Counted from the first letter of the stretch, positions 31,593 through 41,478 are shown. The stretch: 51,576 bases of DNA from Actinoplanes nipponensis (GCF_016862275.1 NZ_BOMQ01000104.1:1-51576), one strand, 5' to 3'. The notes: generated by a model from the sequence alone, not told the origin. A program made the numbers and translations.

Positions 31593-32783
31593 TCAGTTCC
31601 CGCTGCCCCGGACGGACAGCGTGTGGTCGGTGAAGGCGCCGGCGTCGCTCGAGAAGTCGCTGCGCGTCCCGGCGGCGAACACCGTGGGGCCGGCGGTCGC
31701 CGCGACGCCGGCGAGCATGCCGCCGATCGGCTGCGGCGGTACGTTCTCGGCGGTGAACGTGGTCCCGTTCCAGCGCAGCGCGAGCGGTTGCGGCCCGCCG
31801 CCGGAGCTGGTGTAGCCCACCGCCCACACCTGGTTCGCGGCGGTGCCGGCGACGCCGTACAGCACGTTGTTGCCGGTCCCGGTGGCCACGGAGATCGGCA
31901 CCTCGCTCCAGGCCGCGCCGTCGAAGTGGTACGCCGCCGGCTCGTGGTAGCCGTTGCGGGAACCGACGGCCCAGACGTCGTCAGGGCTCAGGGCGGTCAC
32001 CGAGTGCAGGAAAGTGCCGCTGCCCGACTGCGGCGGCAGCTCGGCCCGGGTCCACCGGGCGCCGTCGTAGTGCAGCGCCAGCGGATGCCCGAGGACGCCG
32101 CTGTCGCCGCTGTCGGTGTACGAGCCGACCGCCCACACGTCGTCAGGAGCCGCACCGGCGACGGCCTCAAGGCTGTTGCCGGACGTGCCGGGGTCGGGCG
32201 CGGTCACCTGGGTCCAGGCGGTGCCGTTCCAGTGCAGGAGCAGCGCCTCGCCGTGGAACGACGCGTCGTGATACCAGCCGACCGACCAGGCGTCGGACGG
32301 GCCGAACGCCTTCACGCCGTACAGCTGGCGGAGGTTCGTACCGGGTTGCGGTGTCGGGACGACGGACCACCGGCTGCCGTTCCACCGCATCGCCAGGGTG
32401 TTGCGCGGCTGGCCGTTGACGCCGGGGGCGCCGTTGGCGTAGCCGACCGCCCAGGCGTTCGTGGCCGAGGTGGCGTCGATGTCGCGCAGTTCGTTGTAGT
32501 AGGGCGTGGCGTTCGGGCTGGTCACGGTCGACCAGGAGATGCCGTTCCAGCGCTCGATCAGCGTGCGGGGGGCGGCCAGGTTCGGGTCGTACCAGCTGCC
32601 GGCCGCCCAGGCGGAGGTGGCCGACAGCGCGGCGCTGCCGTACAGCTCGTTGGCGATGACGCCGCGGTTCGGGGTGCTCAGGACGGCCCAGGAGGTGGCC
32701 GCCGCGGCCGGGGTGGCGGCGGCCGCCGCGAGCGCGACTCCCGCGCCCACGGCGACGCCGGCCCGGCATCTTCTTCGGTCCAT
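31593..32783 (-). CDS. Secreted WAVG-repeat beta-propeller protein 2
   Basis: The 396-residue precursor has an Arg-rich start, an Ala-rich signal core (cleavage about residue 29) and about seven WAVG/RWNG repeats like its neighbours, with longer inserts between strands. The last repeat is degenerate (TVFAAGT). No clear ribosome site is seen before the ATG, so translation may depend on the preceding gene 64 bases upstream. It shares architecture but not close sequence with its paralogues, so the triplication is old. Confidence 0.82.
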   Translation of the reverse strand: MDRRRCRAGVAVGAGVALAAAAATPAAAATSWAVLSTPNRGVIANELYGSAALSATSAWAAGSWYDPNLAAPRTLIERWNGISWSTVTSPNATPYYNELRDIDATSATNAWAVGYANGAPGVNGQPRNTLAMRWNGSRWSVVPTPQPGTNLRQLYGVKAFGPSDAWSVGWYHDASFHGEALLLHWNGTAWTQVTAPDPGTSGNSLEAVAGAAPDDVWAVGSYTDSGDSGVLGHPLALHYDGARWTRAELPPQSGSGTFLHSVTALSPDDVWAVGSRNGYHEPAAYHFDGAAWSEVPISVATGTGNNVLYGVAGTAANQVWAVGYTSSGGGPQPLALRWNGTTFTAENVPPQPIGGMLAGVAATAGPTVFAAGTRSDFSSDAGAFTDHTLSVRGSGN

Positions 32784-32847
32784 GGCCGCACCGTCGCACC
32801 GTCGGCGGAAACCGCCCTGACGCGGTACGGAAAGGCCGGCCCGGCGG

Positions 32848-34014
32848 TCAGCCCCGGTGGATCACGCGCGGGGTGACCGCCGGCGGATCCGACCAGCCGG
32901 CCGCCCACAGCTCGCCGGTCGCCGGGTCGCCGGCGGCGGCGAAGATCGGCGTGGCCGAGCCGAGTTCGCCCTGGTTCCCGGCCGCCGACGGGAGCTGCGG
33001 CAGGCCGGTGTCCTCCGCGGTGAGCTGCTTGCCGTCCCAGTGCTCGACGTGGTCGCTCTTCGTGTTGTTCGGCAGCGCCTGGTAGCCCAGCGTCCAGACG
33101 TGGTCCGGCGCGAACGCCACCAGGGCGGTCACCCCGGTGCCGCCGGCCGCCGGCACCCGCTGCCAGCCGGACGGGGCGAGCCGCCACACCGCCGCCGCGC
33201 AGGCCGGGCCGCAGGTCCGGCCGGCCGCCCAGACGTCGCCGGGCCCGGCCACGGCCACCGCGTCCAAGCTGGTGCCGGCCGGGGTGGACAGCGCGACGCG
33301 GGACCAGGCGACGCCGTCGAAATGCAGGATCAGCCCGTGGCGGGCGAGTCCGGCGTCGGTCTCGGTGCCGACGGCCCAGACGTCGTCGGGGGCGGCCGCC
33401 GCGACCGCGACCAGCCCGCCGGTGCTCGACGCCGGCTTCGGGACGGGTGAGCCGGTCCACTTGCCGTCCCGCCAGCGCAGGATCAGCGGCTGGGTCAGCG
33501 TGCCGGTCGAGGTCTCGCCCACCGCCCAGCCGTCGCCGGCGGTCCGCATGGCGACGGCCTCGAGGTCGTTGGCCGACCCCGCGGGCAGCGCCGGGCCCGG
33601 CACCGTCCGCCAGGCGGACCCGTCGTAGTGCAGCAGGCTGGGCGTCGCCGGCGTGGTCGGCCCGGCACTGGTCAGGGTGCTGCCGACGGCCCAGACGTCG
33701 CCGGCGTCGACGGCATCCAGCCCGCTCAGGTACGTGTCCGGGGGCAGCGCCGGCAGAGCGGCGGCCTTCCACCCGGCGCCGTCCCAGTGCACGGCCAGCG
33801 GATGCACCCCGCTGCGGTCCCACCAGGCGCCGGCCGTCCACACGTCACGCGCGGAGACGGCGGTGATGGTGTGCAGCTGGCTGTTGGCGGCGACGGCAGG
33901 CAGCGGCACCGCGGGGAGCAGCGTCCACTTGGGCGCCGCCGCCCCCGTCGCGGCGACGAGGGTGAGGGCGGCGACGGCGGGCGCCGCCCGGCGCCCGAGA
34001 TTGCTGATCGGCAT
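32848..34014 (-). CDS. Secreted WAVG-repeat beta-propeller protein 1
   Basis: The 388-residue precursor has a signal peptide (about 1-25) and about seven repeats with DVWAVG/DVWTLG and HWDG or HFDG strands. One blade carries CGPACAA, a Cys pair absent from the other paralogues. GGAGG precedes the ATG by seven bases. It starts 20 bases after the SARP stop, which puts the three propeller genes downstream of the regulator. The C-terminus (EVIHRG-like) is short with no anchor, so free secretion is likely. Confidence 0.82.
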   Translation of the reverse strand: MPISNLGRRAAPAVAALTLVAATGAAAPKWTLLPAVPLPAVAANSQLHTITAVSARDVWTAGAWWDRSGVHPLAVHWDGAGWKAAALPALPPDTYLSGLDAVDAGDVWAVGSTLTSAGPTTPATPSLLHYDGSAWRTVPGPALPAGSANDLEAVAMRTAGDGWAVGETSTGTLTQPLILRWRDGKWTGSPVPKPASSTGGLVAVAAAAPDDVWAVGTETDAGLARHGLILHFDGVAWSRVALSTPAGTSLDAVAVAGPGDVWAAGRTCGPACAAAVWRLAPSGWQRVPAAGGTGVTALVAFAPDHVWTLGYQALPNNTKSDHVEHWDGKQLTAEDTGLPQLPSAAGNQGELGSATPIFAAAGDPATGELWAAGWSDPPAVTPRVIHRG

Positions 34015-34034
34015 GATTCGGCCTCCATCCGGAT

Positions 34035-37000
34035 TCAGGCGGGACGGGAATGCCCCGTGGCCGGGGCGAACCCGTTCAGGTAGGAGCCGGCGGCGCGCTG
34101 CCAGGCCGGCGGATCACCCCAGCGGCCGGCCGCGGCCTCCGGCGCGACGAGCCGCAGCCCGAGGTGGCGGGCGAGCGGGTACGGCCGGGAGAGGTCGAGG
34201 AATCGGGCCGTCGCCGCGTCCGCGTCCGCGCGCCGGCCCTCCCGCCCGGCGAGCAACGCCTCGGCGAGCGGCACGAACTGGCGGTTCCACCGCGCCTGGG
34301 CCTGCGCCGAGGAGGCGACCCGCGCGCACTCCGCGGCGCCGGCCCGGCCGGCGAGCACGGAGAGGAACAGGCGCGGCCCGTGCAGATAGGAGACGTACGC
34401 GGCCGGCCGGCGCCCCTCCTGCTCGGCGGCGAGGTCGGCCTCGGCCAGGGCCCGGTCGAGGTCGCCGTGCCGCAGGTGGCAGAAGACCACGCCGAAGCCG
34501 TGCACCGCGCTGGCCAGGTCGTCCTGCTCGCCGCCCCGGGCCCGGAACGCCTCGAGCAGCTCCGCCACCGCCGGCCGCTCCCCCCGGTGCGCCGCCGCCA
34601 TGATCCGTACGCCGAGGGCTTCCAGCCGGATGTGGTCCAGCCGCAGCCGGGCCGCGTCCCGCTCACAGCGGGCGGCGCTGTCCGCGGCGGCCGCGGTCTC
34701 GCCCCGGCACAGCCGCACGACGGACAGCTCCAGCTCGATGTCGAGAGCCGTGACCACCGTCCCGGCCCGCCGGGCCACCGACAGGGCCTCCACCAGCCGG
34801 CGCGGGTCGCCGTCGCGGATGCCCTCGTCCGTGCCGAGCTGGTAGAGGAAGTTGATCCGCCAGCCGATCAGGTGGTGCGCCGTCGCGATGGTCAGCCCGC
34901 GCTCGTAGAGGACGTCCGCCTCGGCGAGGTCGTGCAGGCGGGCGCAGCGGCCCAGGGTGTCCAGCGCGCTGCACGACGTCTCGGGCCGGCCGGTCGCGAC
35001 GGCGGCCCGCAGCGCCCGGCCGGCCAGCTCGCGGGCCCGGCTCAGCCGGTCCGGCGTGGCCGCGTCGCCCAGCGCCACCTGCGCCTCGATCGCGTCCAGC
35101 CGGGCCGCCACGGCCGGCTCCGGCTCGGGGCCGGCGTGCAACCGGGCCTCCCCGAGCTCGTAGCGGGCCTCGGTCCAGTCGCCGGCCGCGGTCGCGACGT
35201 CGGCCAGGCGCAGGTGCAGCGACGCCCGCCGGTCCGGCAGGACGCCGCCGGCCAGGCGGGCGCCCAGGGCGTAGGCGTCCTTGACCCGCCCGGCCGCGGC
35301 GTAGGCGCCGACCAGCGCCTCGCCGAGATCGGACGCCAGTTCGCCACCGAGATCGCGGTCGACCATCGACAGGGCGCGTTCCAGCAGCACGATCGCGGTC
35401 GCGACGGCGCCCTGACCGGAGGCCTCGCGGCCGGCCGCGGCCAGGCGGGTGGCGGCCCGTGCCGGCTCGCTGGCGGTGCTCCACAGCTCGGCCAGGAGCT
35501 GGTCGCTGCCGTGGAACCGGCCGACGGGGGCCGCGGCGAGGAACTGCGCCGCCCGCCGGGCCAGGTCGGCGCGGTCGGCGGGCAGCATGGCCGCGCGCAG
35601 CGCCTCGGCGGTCATGGCGTGCCGGAACGCGTACCACTGGGGGTCGTCCTGGGCGGACACGAGCTGATGGGCGACCGCTTCGTTCAGGCCCTCGTGCAGC
35701 ACCGCGCCGGAGACGCCGGCCGCCGCGCCGGCCGCCGCGCCCGGGAACTGCCGGCCGAAGAGGGCGCCGGCGCGCAACACGGCCCGGGCGTCCGGGCCGA
35801 GCCGGTCGACCCGGGCGGCCAGGGTCTCGCCCAGGCTGGGCGGCACCGCCCGGTCCACCGGCCCGGTGAGCTCCCAGCGGCCGGCGGCCCAGCGCAGCGT
35901 CCCGTCGTCGGCGCATCCGGCGAGCAGCTCCTCGACGTGCAGCGGGAGGCCGTCGGCGCTGCTCAGCAGCCGATCGGCGACCGGACCGGGCACCCGGGCG
36001 GCGGCCACGCCGAGGCAGCCGGCGGCCAGCTCGCGCACCTCCCGGCCGGACAGGCGCGACAGGGCGATCAGCCGGCCGGCCCGCCGTTGCTGCGCCGCCC
36101 GGGCGACGGCGAGGGCCGCCCCCGGGTAGCGGCGGCACGTGCCCACCAGCAGCAGGCGCTCCGCGGGCGCGTTGTCCGCCAGATAGTCCACGACGGCGAG
36201 GGTGTCGGCGTCGGCGTCGTGCAGGTCCTCCAGCACCAGCACCCCGCCGTCGCCGCCGCTCAGCGCCGTGACCAGGCGCAGCACCGCCTCGGCGAGGACC
36301 ACCGGCGACTCGTCCGGCACGGCCGGGCCGGGCTCGCGCAGCTGCGGCACCAGCCGGGCCAGGGCATGCCGGTACGGCAGCAGCCCGTCGTCGGTGGGCA
36401 TTCCGAAGTGCCGCAGCGCCGACTGCAGCGCCTCGGTGAGCGGACGGAACTGCACCTGGGGCAGCGCCGCCCGGCCCCGGAACACGCGCATGCCCCGCTG
36501 CTCGGCGTGGCGGGCCAGCTCCGCGGTCAGCCGGGTCTTGCCGATGCCCGGCTCGCCGACGATGAACGCGGCGCCGCCCGCCCCGCCCGCGGCGGCGTCC
36601 ACCAGCGACCGCAGCGCCGCCAGCTCGCGCTCGCGGCCCACCAGCGGCGAGCCGCCCAGCCGGGGCAGCCGTGCGGCCTGTGGCGGCCGCGGCCGCTCGG
36701 GGACCGCCAGACCGGGGTCGTGGCGCAGCATCGCCAGCTCGAGGTCGCGCAGCTCCGGCCCGACGTCGATGCCGAGCTCGTCGCCGAGCGTGCGGCGGAG
36801 CCGGCCGTACGCCTCCAGCGCGTCCGCCTGCCGCCCGGACCGGTACAACGCCAGGATCAGCTGCCCGTGCACGTGCTCGTCCAGCGGGTGGTCCCGGACC
36901 AGCTGCTCCAGCTCCGGCAGCAGGTCGGCGTGCTGCCCCAGCGCCAGCCGGCCGTCCACCGTGGCCCGGACGGCCTGCGCCCGCAGCTCGTCGAGGCGCC

Positions 37001-37457
37001 GGGCCTCCTCGCGCAGCCAGGGCAGGTCGTTCACCTCGATCAGCGGCGCGCCCCGGAACAGCCGCGACGCCTCCCGCATCCAGTGCAGCCGGCCGGCCGG
37101 GTCGGGCGACTGCTGCGCCCGCCGCATCAGGGCCTCCGCGCGTTCCGTGTCCACCGATCCGGGCGGCAGGTCCATCAGGTATCCCGGCGGCCGCGACACG
37201 ATGACCTCGCGGCTGTCCATCATCTGCCGCAGGTAGGAGACGTGGCGTTGCAGGGTGTTCCCCCGGCCGGGCGGGGCCGCGTCACCCCAGACGGTGTCGA
37301 TCAACCGGCCGGCGCTGACGATCCGGCCCCGCTCCAGCGCGAGCGCGGCCAGCAGCGCCTTGCGCCGCAGTCCGGGCACGGGCCGGGCCTCGCCGCCGAC
37401 CACGAGGTCGATCGAGCCGAGCAACCGCACCTGCACACCCTCGCGTTCGCCGGGCAT
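34035..37457 (-). CDS. SARP-type transcriptional activator with BTAD, AAA ATPase and TPR-like region
   Basis: The 1140-residue regulator has an OmpR-type winged-helix DNA-binding domain (about 8-98), a bacterial transcriptional activation domain (about 103-247), an AAA/NB-ARC-like ATPase with Walker A GEPGIGKT at 301-308 and a VLVLEDLHDAD Walker B, and a long helical TPR-like C-terminus. This is the AfsR/large-SARP layout; no C-terminal LuxR HTH is present. It probably activates secondary-metabolite or secreted-protein genes, first of all the three propeller genes 20 bases downstream. The ATG lacks a ribosome site but sits where a leaderless transcript would start. Confidence 0.88.
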   Translation of the reverse strand: MPGEREGVQVRLLGSIDLVVGGEARPVPGLRRKALLAALALERGRIVSAGRLIDTVWGDAAPPGRGNTLQRHVSYLRQMMDSREVIVSRPPGYLMDLPPGSVDTERAEALMRRAQQSPDPAGRLHWMREASRLFRGAPLIEVNDLPWLREEARRLDELRAQAVRATVDGRLALGQHADLLPELEQLVRDHPLDEHVHGQLILALYRSGRQADALEAYGRLRRTLGDELGIDVGPELRDLELAMLRHDPGLAVPERPRPPQAARLPRLGGSPLVGRERELAALRSLVDAAAGGAGGAAFIVGEPGIGKTRLTAELARHAEQRGMRVFRGRAALPQVQFRPLTEALQSALRHFGMPTDDGLLPYRHALARLVPQLREPGPAVPDESPVVLAEAVLRLVTALSGGDGGVLVLEDLHDADADTLAVVDYLADNAPAERLLLVGTCRRYPGAALAVARAAQQRRAGRLIALSRLSGREVRELAAGCLGVAAARVPGPVADRLLSSADGLPLHVEELLAGCADDGTLRWAAGRWELTGPVDRAVPPSLGETLAARVDRLGPDARAVLRAGALFGRQFPGAAAGAAAGVSGAVLHEGLNEAVAHQLVSAQDDPQWYAFRHAMTAEALRAAMLPADRADLARRAAQFLAAAPVGRFHGSDQLLAELWSTASEPARAATRLAAAGREASGQGAVATAIVLLERALSMVDRDLGGELASDLGEALVGAYAAAGRVKDAYALGARLAGGVLPDRRASLHLRLADVATAAGDWTEARYELGEARLHAGPEPEPAVAARLDAIEAQVALGDAATPDRLSRARELAGRALRAAVATGRPETSCSALDTLGRCARLHDLAEADVLYERGLTIATAHHLIGWRINFLYQLGTDEGIRDGDPRRLVEALSVARRAGTVVTALDIELELSVVRLCRGETAAAADSAARCERDAARLRLDHIRLEALGVRIMAAAHRGERPAVAELLEAFRARGGEQDDLASAVHGFGVVFCHLRHGDLDRALAEADLAAEQEGRRPAAYVSYLHGPRLFLSVLAGRAGAAECARVASSAQAQARWNRQFVPLAEALLAGREGRRADADAATARFLDLSRPYPLARHLGLRLVAPEAAAGRWGDPPAWQRAAGSYLNGFAPATGHSRPA

Positions 37458-37463
37458 CGGGCG

Positions 37464-37469
37464 AGGTTA
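37464..37469 (-). promoter_or_regulatory. -10 box for a leaderless SARP transcript
   Basis: On the minus strand TAACCT ends six bases before the ATG at 37457, so the transcript would begin at the A of the start codon. No Shine-Dalgarno is present, which agrees with leaderless translation. The -35 region is weak, as expected for an activated promoter. Confidence 0.4.
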
Positions 37470-37586
37470 GCCGTGCCGGGGCGGTTCGCGTCCGACAGAG
37501 TCGGGCATGCGACGAGGTTCGTCGAGTGGGACGGCCCGGCGGGCTGGACCGCACCGTCAGGGCGGCCCCGGGGCGACCCCGCCCGG

Positions 37587-39935
37587 TCAGGGGCGCGGCG
37601 CCAGGTCGACCACCACCTCCGCGTTGGCCGGCAGGGTCACCTCGCGGCCGTCGACCAGGATCGTCTCCCGCAGGCCCTCGGGCCCGGACAGCACGAACGT
37701 CGCCGCGGTAGGGCTCGTCGACACCGACACGGTGTGGCCGTGCCACCGGAGCCGGAAGGCGAGGGCGTCCCAGCCGGGCGGCAGCCACGGCTTGAAGGTC
37801 ATCCGGCCGTTGCGCACCCGGAAGCCGCCGAAGCCGTTGACCACCATCTGCCAGGTTCCCCCGGCGGAGGCGATGTGGATGCCCTCCTCGGTGTTGCCCT
37901 GGTTGTCCACCAGGTCGACCGTGGCCGACCGGCGGAAGTACTGGACGGCCCGGCCCGGGTCGCCGACCTCGATGCTCATGATGGAGTAGGTCGCCGGGCT
38001 CAGCGACGACTTGTGCAGGGTCAGCGGCTCGTAGTACTCGTAGTTGGCCCGCTTGGCCGCGTCGGAGAACTCGTCGGGCAGCAGGTAGGTCAGCATCACC
38101 ACGTCCGCCTGCTTGATCAGTTTGGTGCCGCCCAGGTTGTAGTGGTGATGGCCGGGCGGGTACCGCGGCATGTCGTTGTCGTCGTGCTCCACCGGCAGGG
38201 TGTCCAGGCCGAAGTACCCGTCGAACTGCTCGATCACCCCGTCGGCGGTCACGCCGGGCAGGTGGATCCGTTCGGCCCTGGTGAGCCAGTCGTCCACCTC
38301 CGCGCGGGTCAGCCCGATGCGCTCCGCGAGGGACGCCAGCTCGCCGGGATGGCTGATCGCCAGTTCCGCGTACGCCTGGGCGGCCCGGCGCAGGTGCCAG
38401 CGCACCAGGTGGTTGGTGTACGCGCTGTTGTCGACGTGCTCGTGGAACTCGTCCGGGCCGACCACCCGGCTCAGCACGTAGCGGCCCTCCGGGGTCGCCT
38501 CCAGCCGGTCGGCCCAGAAGCGGCTGGTCTCGAAGAGGATCTCCGCGCCGTAGTCGGTCATCAGGGCGTGGTCGCCGGTGGCGGCCAGGTAGGCGATCAG
38601 GCCGTAGGCGACGGCCGAGGTGATGTGGATCTCCTCCTCGCCCATCCAGATCCGGTGCGCGCCGTCCACCGTCCACTGCGGGGTGGTCTCGACGCCGGTG
38701 TCCGCCGACTCCCAGGCGTACCGGGCGCCGCGGAAGCCGGTGGCCCGGGCGTTGCGCCGCGCGCCGTCGAGGGTGTGGAACCGGTACAGCAGCAGCGCCC
38801 GGGCCGTCTCCGGCCGGGTGTAGATGTAGAACGGCAGCATGAACACCTCGGTGTCCCAGAACGCGTGTCCCCGGTAGCGTTCGCCGGTGAGGGCGTTGGC
38901 CCCGATGTTGACCCGCGGGTCCGACTCGTTCGCCGCGATCAGCAGCTCGTAGGTGTTGAACCGGACGGCCCGGCTCGCCTCGGCGTCCCCGTCGATCGTG
39001 ATGTCGCAGTCCGCCCAGCGGGCCGCCCACGCCGCCCGGTTGCGGTCGCGGCAGGCCGCGAAGCCGGCGGCGAGGTGGCCCCGGAGCTCGTCCTGACAGC
39101 GTCGGCGCACGTCCGCCGCCGGGACGTCGCGCGAGGTGTAGATGGTGGCGAGCTTCTCCACGGTGAGCGTCTCGCCGGCGGCGACCCGGACCCGCGACAC
39201 CTGCTCGACGGCCCGATGCCGCTGCGCGACCGTCGTCTCCGCCGGTGGGGAGACCGTCGTGGCGGTGGCGTAGCCGATGGTGATCAGGGTGTCGATGGTC
39301 CGCGTCTCCAGGTAGACGCCGCCCGGTAGCTCCGCCCGGGCCACCTCGTCGAGGTGCTTGGACTTGGCCCACTTGTGCCACTTCATCTGCGGATCGGCCG
39401 GCGGCGGCTCGGCGTAGAACGGCCGCCGGTCCAGGTTGTGGTGGGTGCCGTCGATGCCACTGTGGACGGTGATCCAGGCGGAGTGGTTCTCGGGCGTGAT
39501 GCGGGCCCGCAGGCAGCACAGGTGCTGATCGGCGCCGCTGGCGAAGCGGATCGTCTCGACCCGGGTCCGCCGGCCCGCGGCGTCCGCGAAGACCGTCTCC
39601 CGGGCCAGGACGCCCGCGCGCAGGTCCAGGACCCGGCGGTGGCGGACGACCGACGCGGACGTGACGTCGAGCCGGACGCCGTCGACCACCACGACCAGGG
39701 CGGTCCAGTCCGGGGCCTTCACCAGGTCGATGACCGCGGAGTCGTGGTGGTCGAAGACGCCCCGCAGGAAGGTCCCGGGCAGCGCGCCCTCGTGGCCCTC
39801 CTCCAGGGCGCCCCGGGTGCCGAGATAGCCGTTGCCGACGGTGAAGATCGTCTCGTACGTGTTCGCCCGCGCCGGGTCGAAGCCGTCCTCGACGACCTGC
39901 CACCGGGGGTCCGCACCGTCGCCGTCGACATCCAT
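37587..39935 (-). CDS. GH65 family glycoside phosphorylase/hydrolase
   Basis: The 782-residue protein matches GH65 (maltose, trehalose, kojibiose phosphorylases): N-terminal ETIFTVGNGYLGTRG, then HAFWDTEVFMLPF, the acid motif GPDEFHEHVDNSAYTN with Glu496, and KQADVVML, the phosphate-site loop, then the GNTEEGIHIAS segment. It would split an alpha-glucoside with phosphate to beta-glucose 1-phosphate plus a sugar. AGGAGG lies eight bases before the ATG at 39935. It begins 12 bases after a PfkB kinase gene, suggesting that one product is phosphorylated next. The exact disaccharide cannot be read. Confidence 0.9.
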   Translation of the reverse strand: MDVDGDGADPRWQVVEDGFDPARANTYETIFTVGNGYLGTRGALEEGHEGALPGTFLRGVFDHHDSAVIDLVKAPDWTALVVVVDGVRLDVTSASVVRHRRVLDLRAGVLARETVFADAAGRRTRVETIRFASGADQHLCCLRARITPENHSAWITVHSGIDGTHHNLDRRPFYAEPPPADPQMKWHKWAKSKHLDEVARAELPGGVYLETRTIDTLITIGYATATTVSPPAETTVAQRHRAVEQVSRVRVAAGETLTVEKLATIYTSRDVPAADVRRRCQDELRGHLAAGFAACRDRNRAAWAARWADCDITIDGDAEASRAVRFNTYELLIAANESDPRVNIGANALTGERYRGHAFWDTEVFMLPFYIYTRPETARALLLYRFHTLDGARRNARATGFRGARYAWESADTGVETTPQWTVDGAHRIWMGEEEIHITSAVAYGLIAYLAATGDHALMTDYGAEILFETSRFWADRLEATPEGRYVLSRVVGPDEFHEHVDNSAYTNHLVRWHLRRAAQAYAELAISHPGELASLAERIGLTRAEVDDWLTRAERIHLPGVTADGVIEQFDGYFGLDTLPVEHDDNDMPRYPPGHHHYNLGGTKLIKQADVVMLTYLLPDEFSDAAKRANYEYYEPLTLHKSSLSPATYSIMSIEVGDPGRAVQYFRRSATVDLVDNQGNTEEGIHIASAGGTWQMVVNGFGGFRVRNGRMTFKPWLPPGWDALAFRLRWHGHTVSVSTSPTAATFVLSGPEGLRETILVDGREVTLPANAEVVVDLAPRP

Positions 39936-39947
39936 GGCCGGCACCTC

Positions 39948-40955
39948 CTACGGCCGGGGACCGTACGCCGCGAGGATCTGCCGGTGCGTCTCCTCGCGGG
40001 ACAGGTACACGTCGAGCTGCGCGCCGGTGCAGCGTTGCGCACCCATCGCGTTGCCGTACTGGCAGGCCACCACGTAGTCGTGGAACTCGAGGTAGCCGAA
40101 GCCCAGCCCGGCGGCGAACGAGTCGCCGGCGCCCGTCGCGTCGACGACGTGGCCGACCTCGATGCGGTCGACGACCTCCGAGGCGATCCCCCCGCCGTCG
40201 TCGGCGAAGAAGACCACGCAGCCGCGCTCGTCCAGGGTCACGCAGACGGCGCCGACGCCCCGGTCGAGGCAGTGCCGGGCCAGGTCCCGCAGCTCGTCCT
40301 GCTCGAGCCGGGGCGGGTCGGCGGTCATCTCGGCCGACTCGCCCAGCCACGTGGAGCTGGCCTCCTCCAGGTTCATCTTGAGGATGTCGATGTACGGCAG
40401 CCACACGTCGCGGTCGGCCCACACCCTCGGGTGGCGTTCGCCGCTGCGGGTCAGCGTGCTGGTCGGGCCGTGCGCGTCCAGGACGACGACGGCGTCGCTG
40501 TGCTCCTTGATGTGGCGCAGCGTGGGCTGGCCCACCTCGTAGTCGGTGATCGGGACACAGACGAACGCGTCGGCGTCGAGGACCGGCTCGACGTCGCCCG
40601 GCAGGATCGGGTTCATGAAGCTGGTCTGCCGCTCGACGCGGATGTTCTGCTCGATGTAGCGCAGCTCGACGACGTCGCCCTGGTCGTGCGCGGAGGTGAT
40701 CCCGGACGGGTCGATGTTCCGGTAGGCGCCGAGGATCTCCTTGATCGGGCCCTCGTCGCGGCGCCGGACATGGGACACGGGCACGATCGTGTCGCCGGGA
40801 CCGAGCAGCGCCGAGAGCGCCACCGCCGTGTACAGCGCGCACCCGTACTTCTCGAACCGCTCGCCGGCGTGCGTGACGATCTGGTCGCGCGGTATCGGTC
40901 CCAGCACGGCGACCTTGCGCCCCCCGCCGGCACGCCCCTCAGGCGCCCGGGTCAT
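39948..40955 (-). CDS. PfkB-family carbohydrate kinase
   Basis: The 335-residue ribokinase-fold protein has the PfkB signature 2 DATGAGDSFAAG at 272-283 with catalytic Asp278. The usual N-terminal GG motif is replaced by a YGCALYTAVAL segment, so it is a divergent member. It would phosphorylate a sugar or nucleoside. Its start lies inside the end of the universal stress gene (17-base overlap) and it is followed 12 bases later by the GH65 gene, so the three form one operon. Confidence 0.85.
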   Translation of the reverse strand: MTRAPEGRAGGGRKVAVLGPIPRDQIVTHAGERFEKYGCALYTAVALSALLGPGDTIVPVSHVRRRDEGPIKEILGAYRNIDPSGITSAHDQGDVVELRYIEQNIRVERQTSFMNPILPGDVEPVLDADAFVCVPITDYEVGQPTLRHIKEHSDAVVVLDAHGPTSTLTRSGERHPRVWADRDVWLPYIDILKMNLEEASSTWLGESAEMTADPPRLEQDELRDLARHCLDRGVGAVCVTLDERGCVVFFADDGGGIASEVVDRIEVGHVVDATGAGDSFAAGLGFGYLEFHDYVVACQYGNAMGAQRCTGAQLDVYLSREETHRQILAAYGPRP

Positions 40956-41433
40956 CGTTGCCCCCCGCGTCCCCGGTGCCGCCCTCCACGGTGTGCACGA
41001 CGAGCACGTCGCACGGCGCCCGCTGGGTCACGTCCGACGGCACCGAGCCGAGCAGCCGGCCGGACAGAGTGTTGATGCCGCGGTTGCCCACGACGATGAG
41101 GTCGGCCGACTCCTGCCGGGCCACCGTCAGCAGGGCCTGGCCGGGGTCGCCCTTGACCATCGTCGCCACCACGTCGGCGGCGCCGGCGGCGGCCGCCCGT
41201 TCCCGGGCCGAGGCGAGCGCCTCCTTGGCCGCGTCGGTGCCGGCCACCTGGTACATGCTGATCGGGCCGACCACCGCGGCGAGGTAGCTCTGCTCCTTCG
41301 CCGTCAACGGGTGGTAGGCGCACACCACGACGAGCCGCACCGACAGCGCCGCGGCGATCTCGGCGGCCTGATCGACCGCGGTGAGCGCGGACTCCGAACC
41401 GTCGGTTCCGACGATGATCGTGCGGTACCTCAT
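40939..41433 (-). CDS. Universal stress protein (UspA family)
   Basis: The 164-residue protein has the Usp start IIVGTDGSESA and the ATP-binding GNRG-x9-GSV motif near residue 124 (GxxGx9G(S/T)), so it is of the nucleotide-binding type. GGAGGGGA precedes the ATG. It is translated just ahead of, and overlaps, a PfkB kinase, so it probably senses energy state for this sugar operon. Confidence 0.9.
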   Translation of the reverse strand: MRYRTIIVGTDGSESALTAVDQAAEIAAALSVRLVVVCAYHPLTAKEQSYLAAVVGPISMYQVAGTDAAKEALASARERAAAAGAADVVATMVKGDPGQALLTVARQESADLIVVGNRGINTLSGRLLGSVPSDVTQRAPCDVLVVHTVEGGTGDAGGNDDPGA

Positions 41434-41478
41434 GTCCCCTCCAACCAACGACCGTGCGAGGTCCGGCGCGTCGCGACG

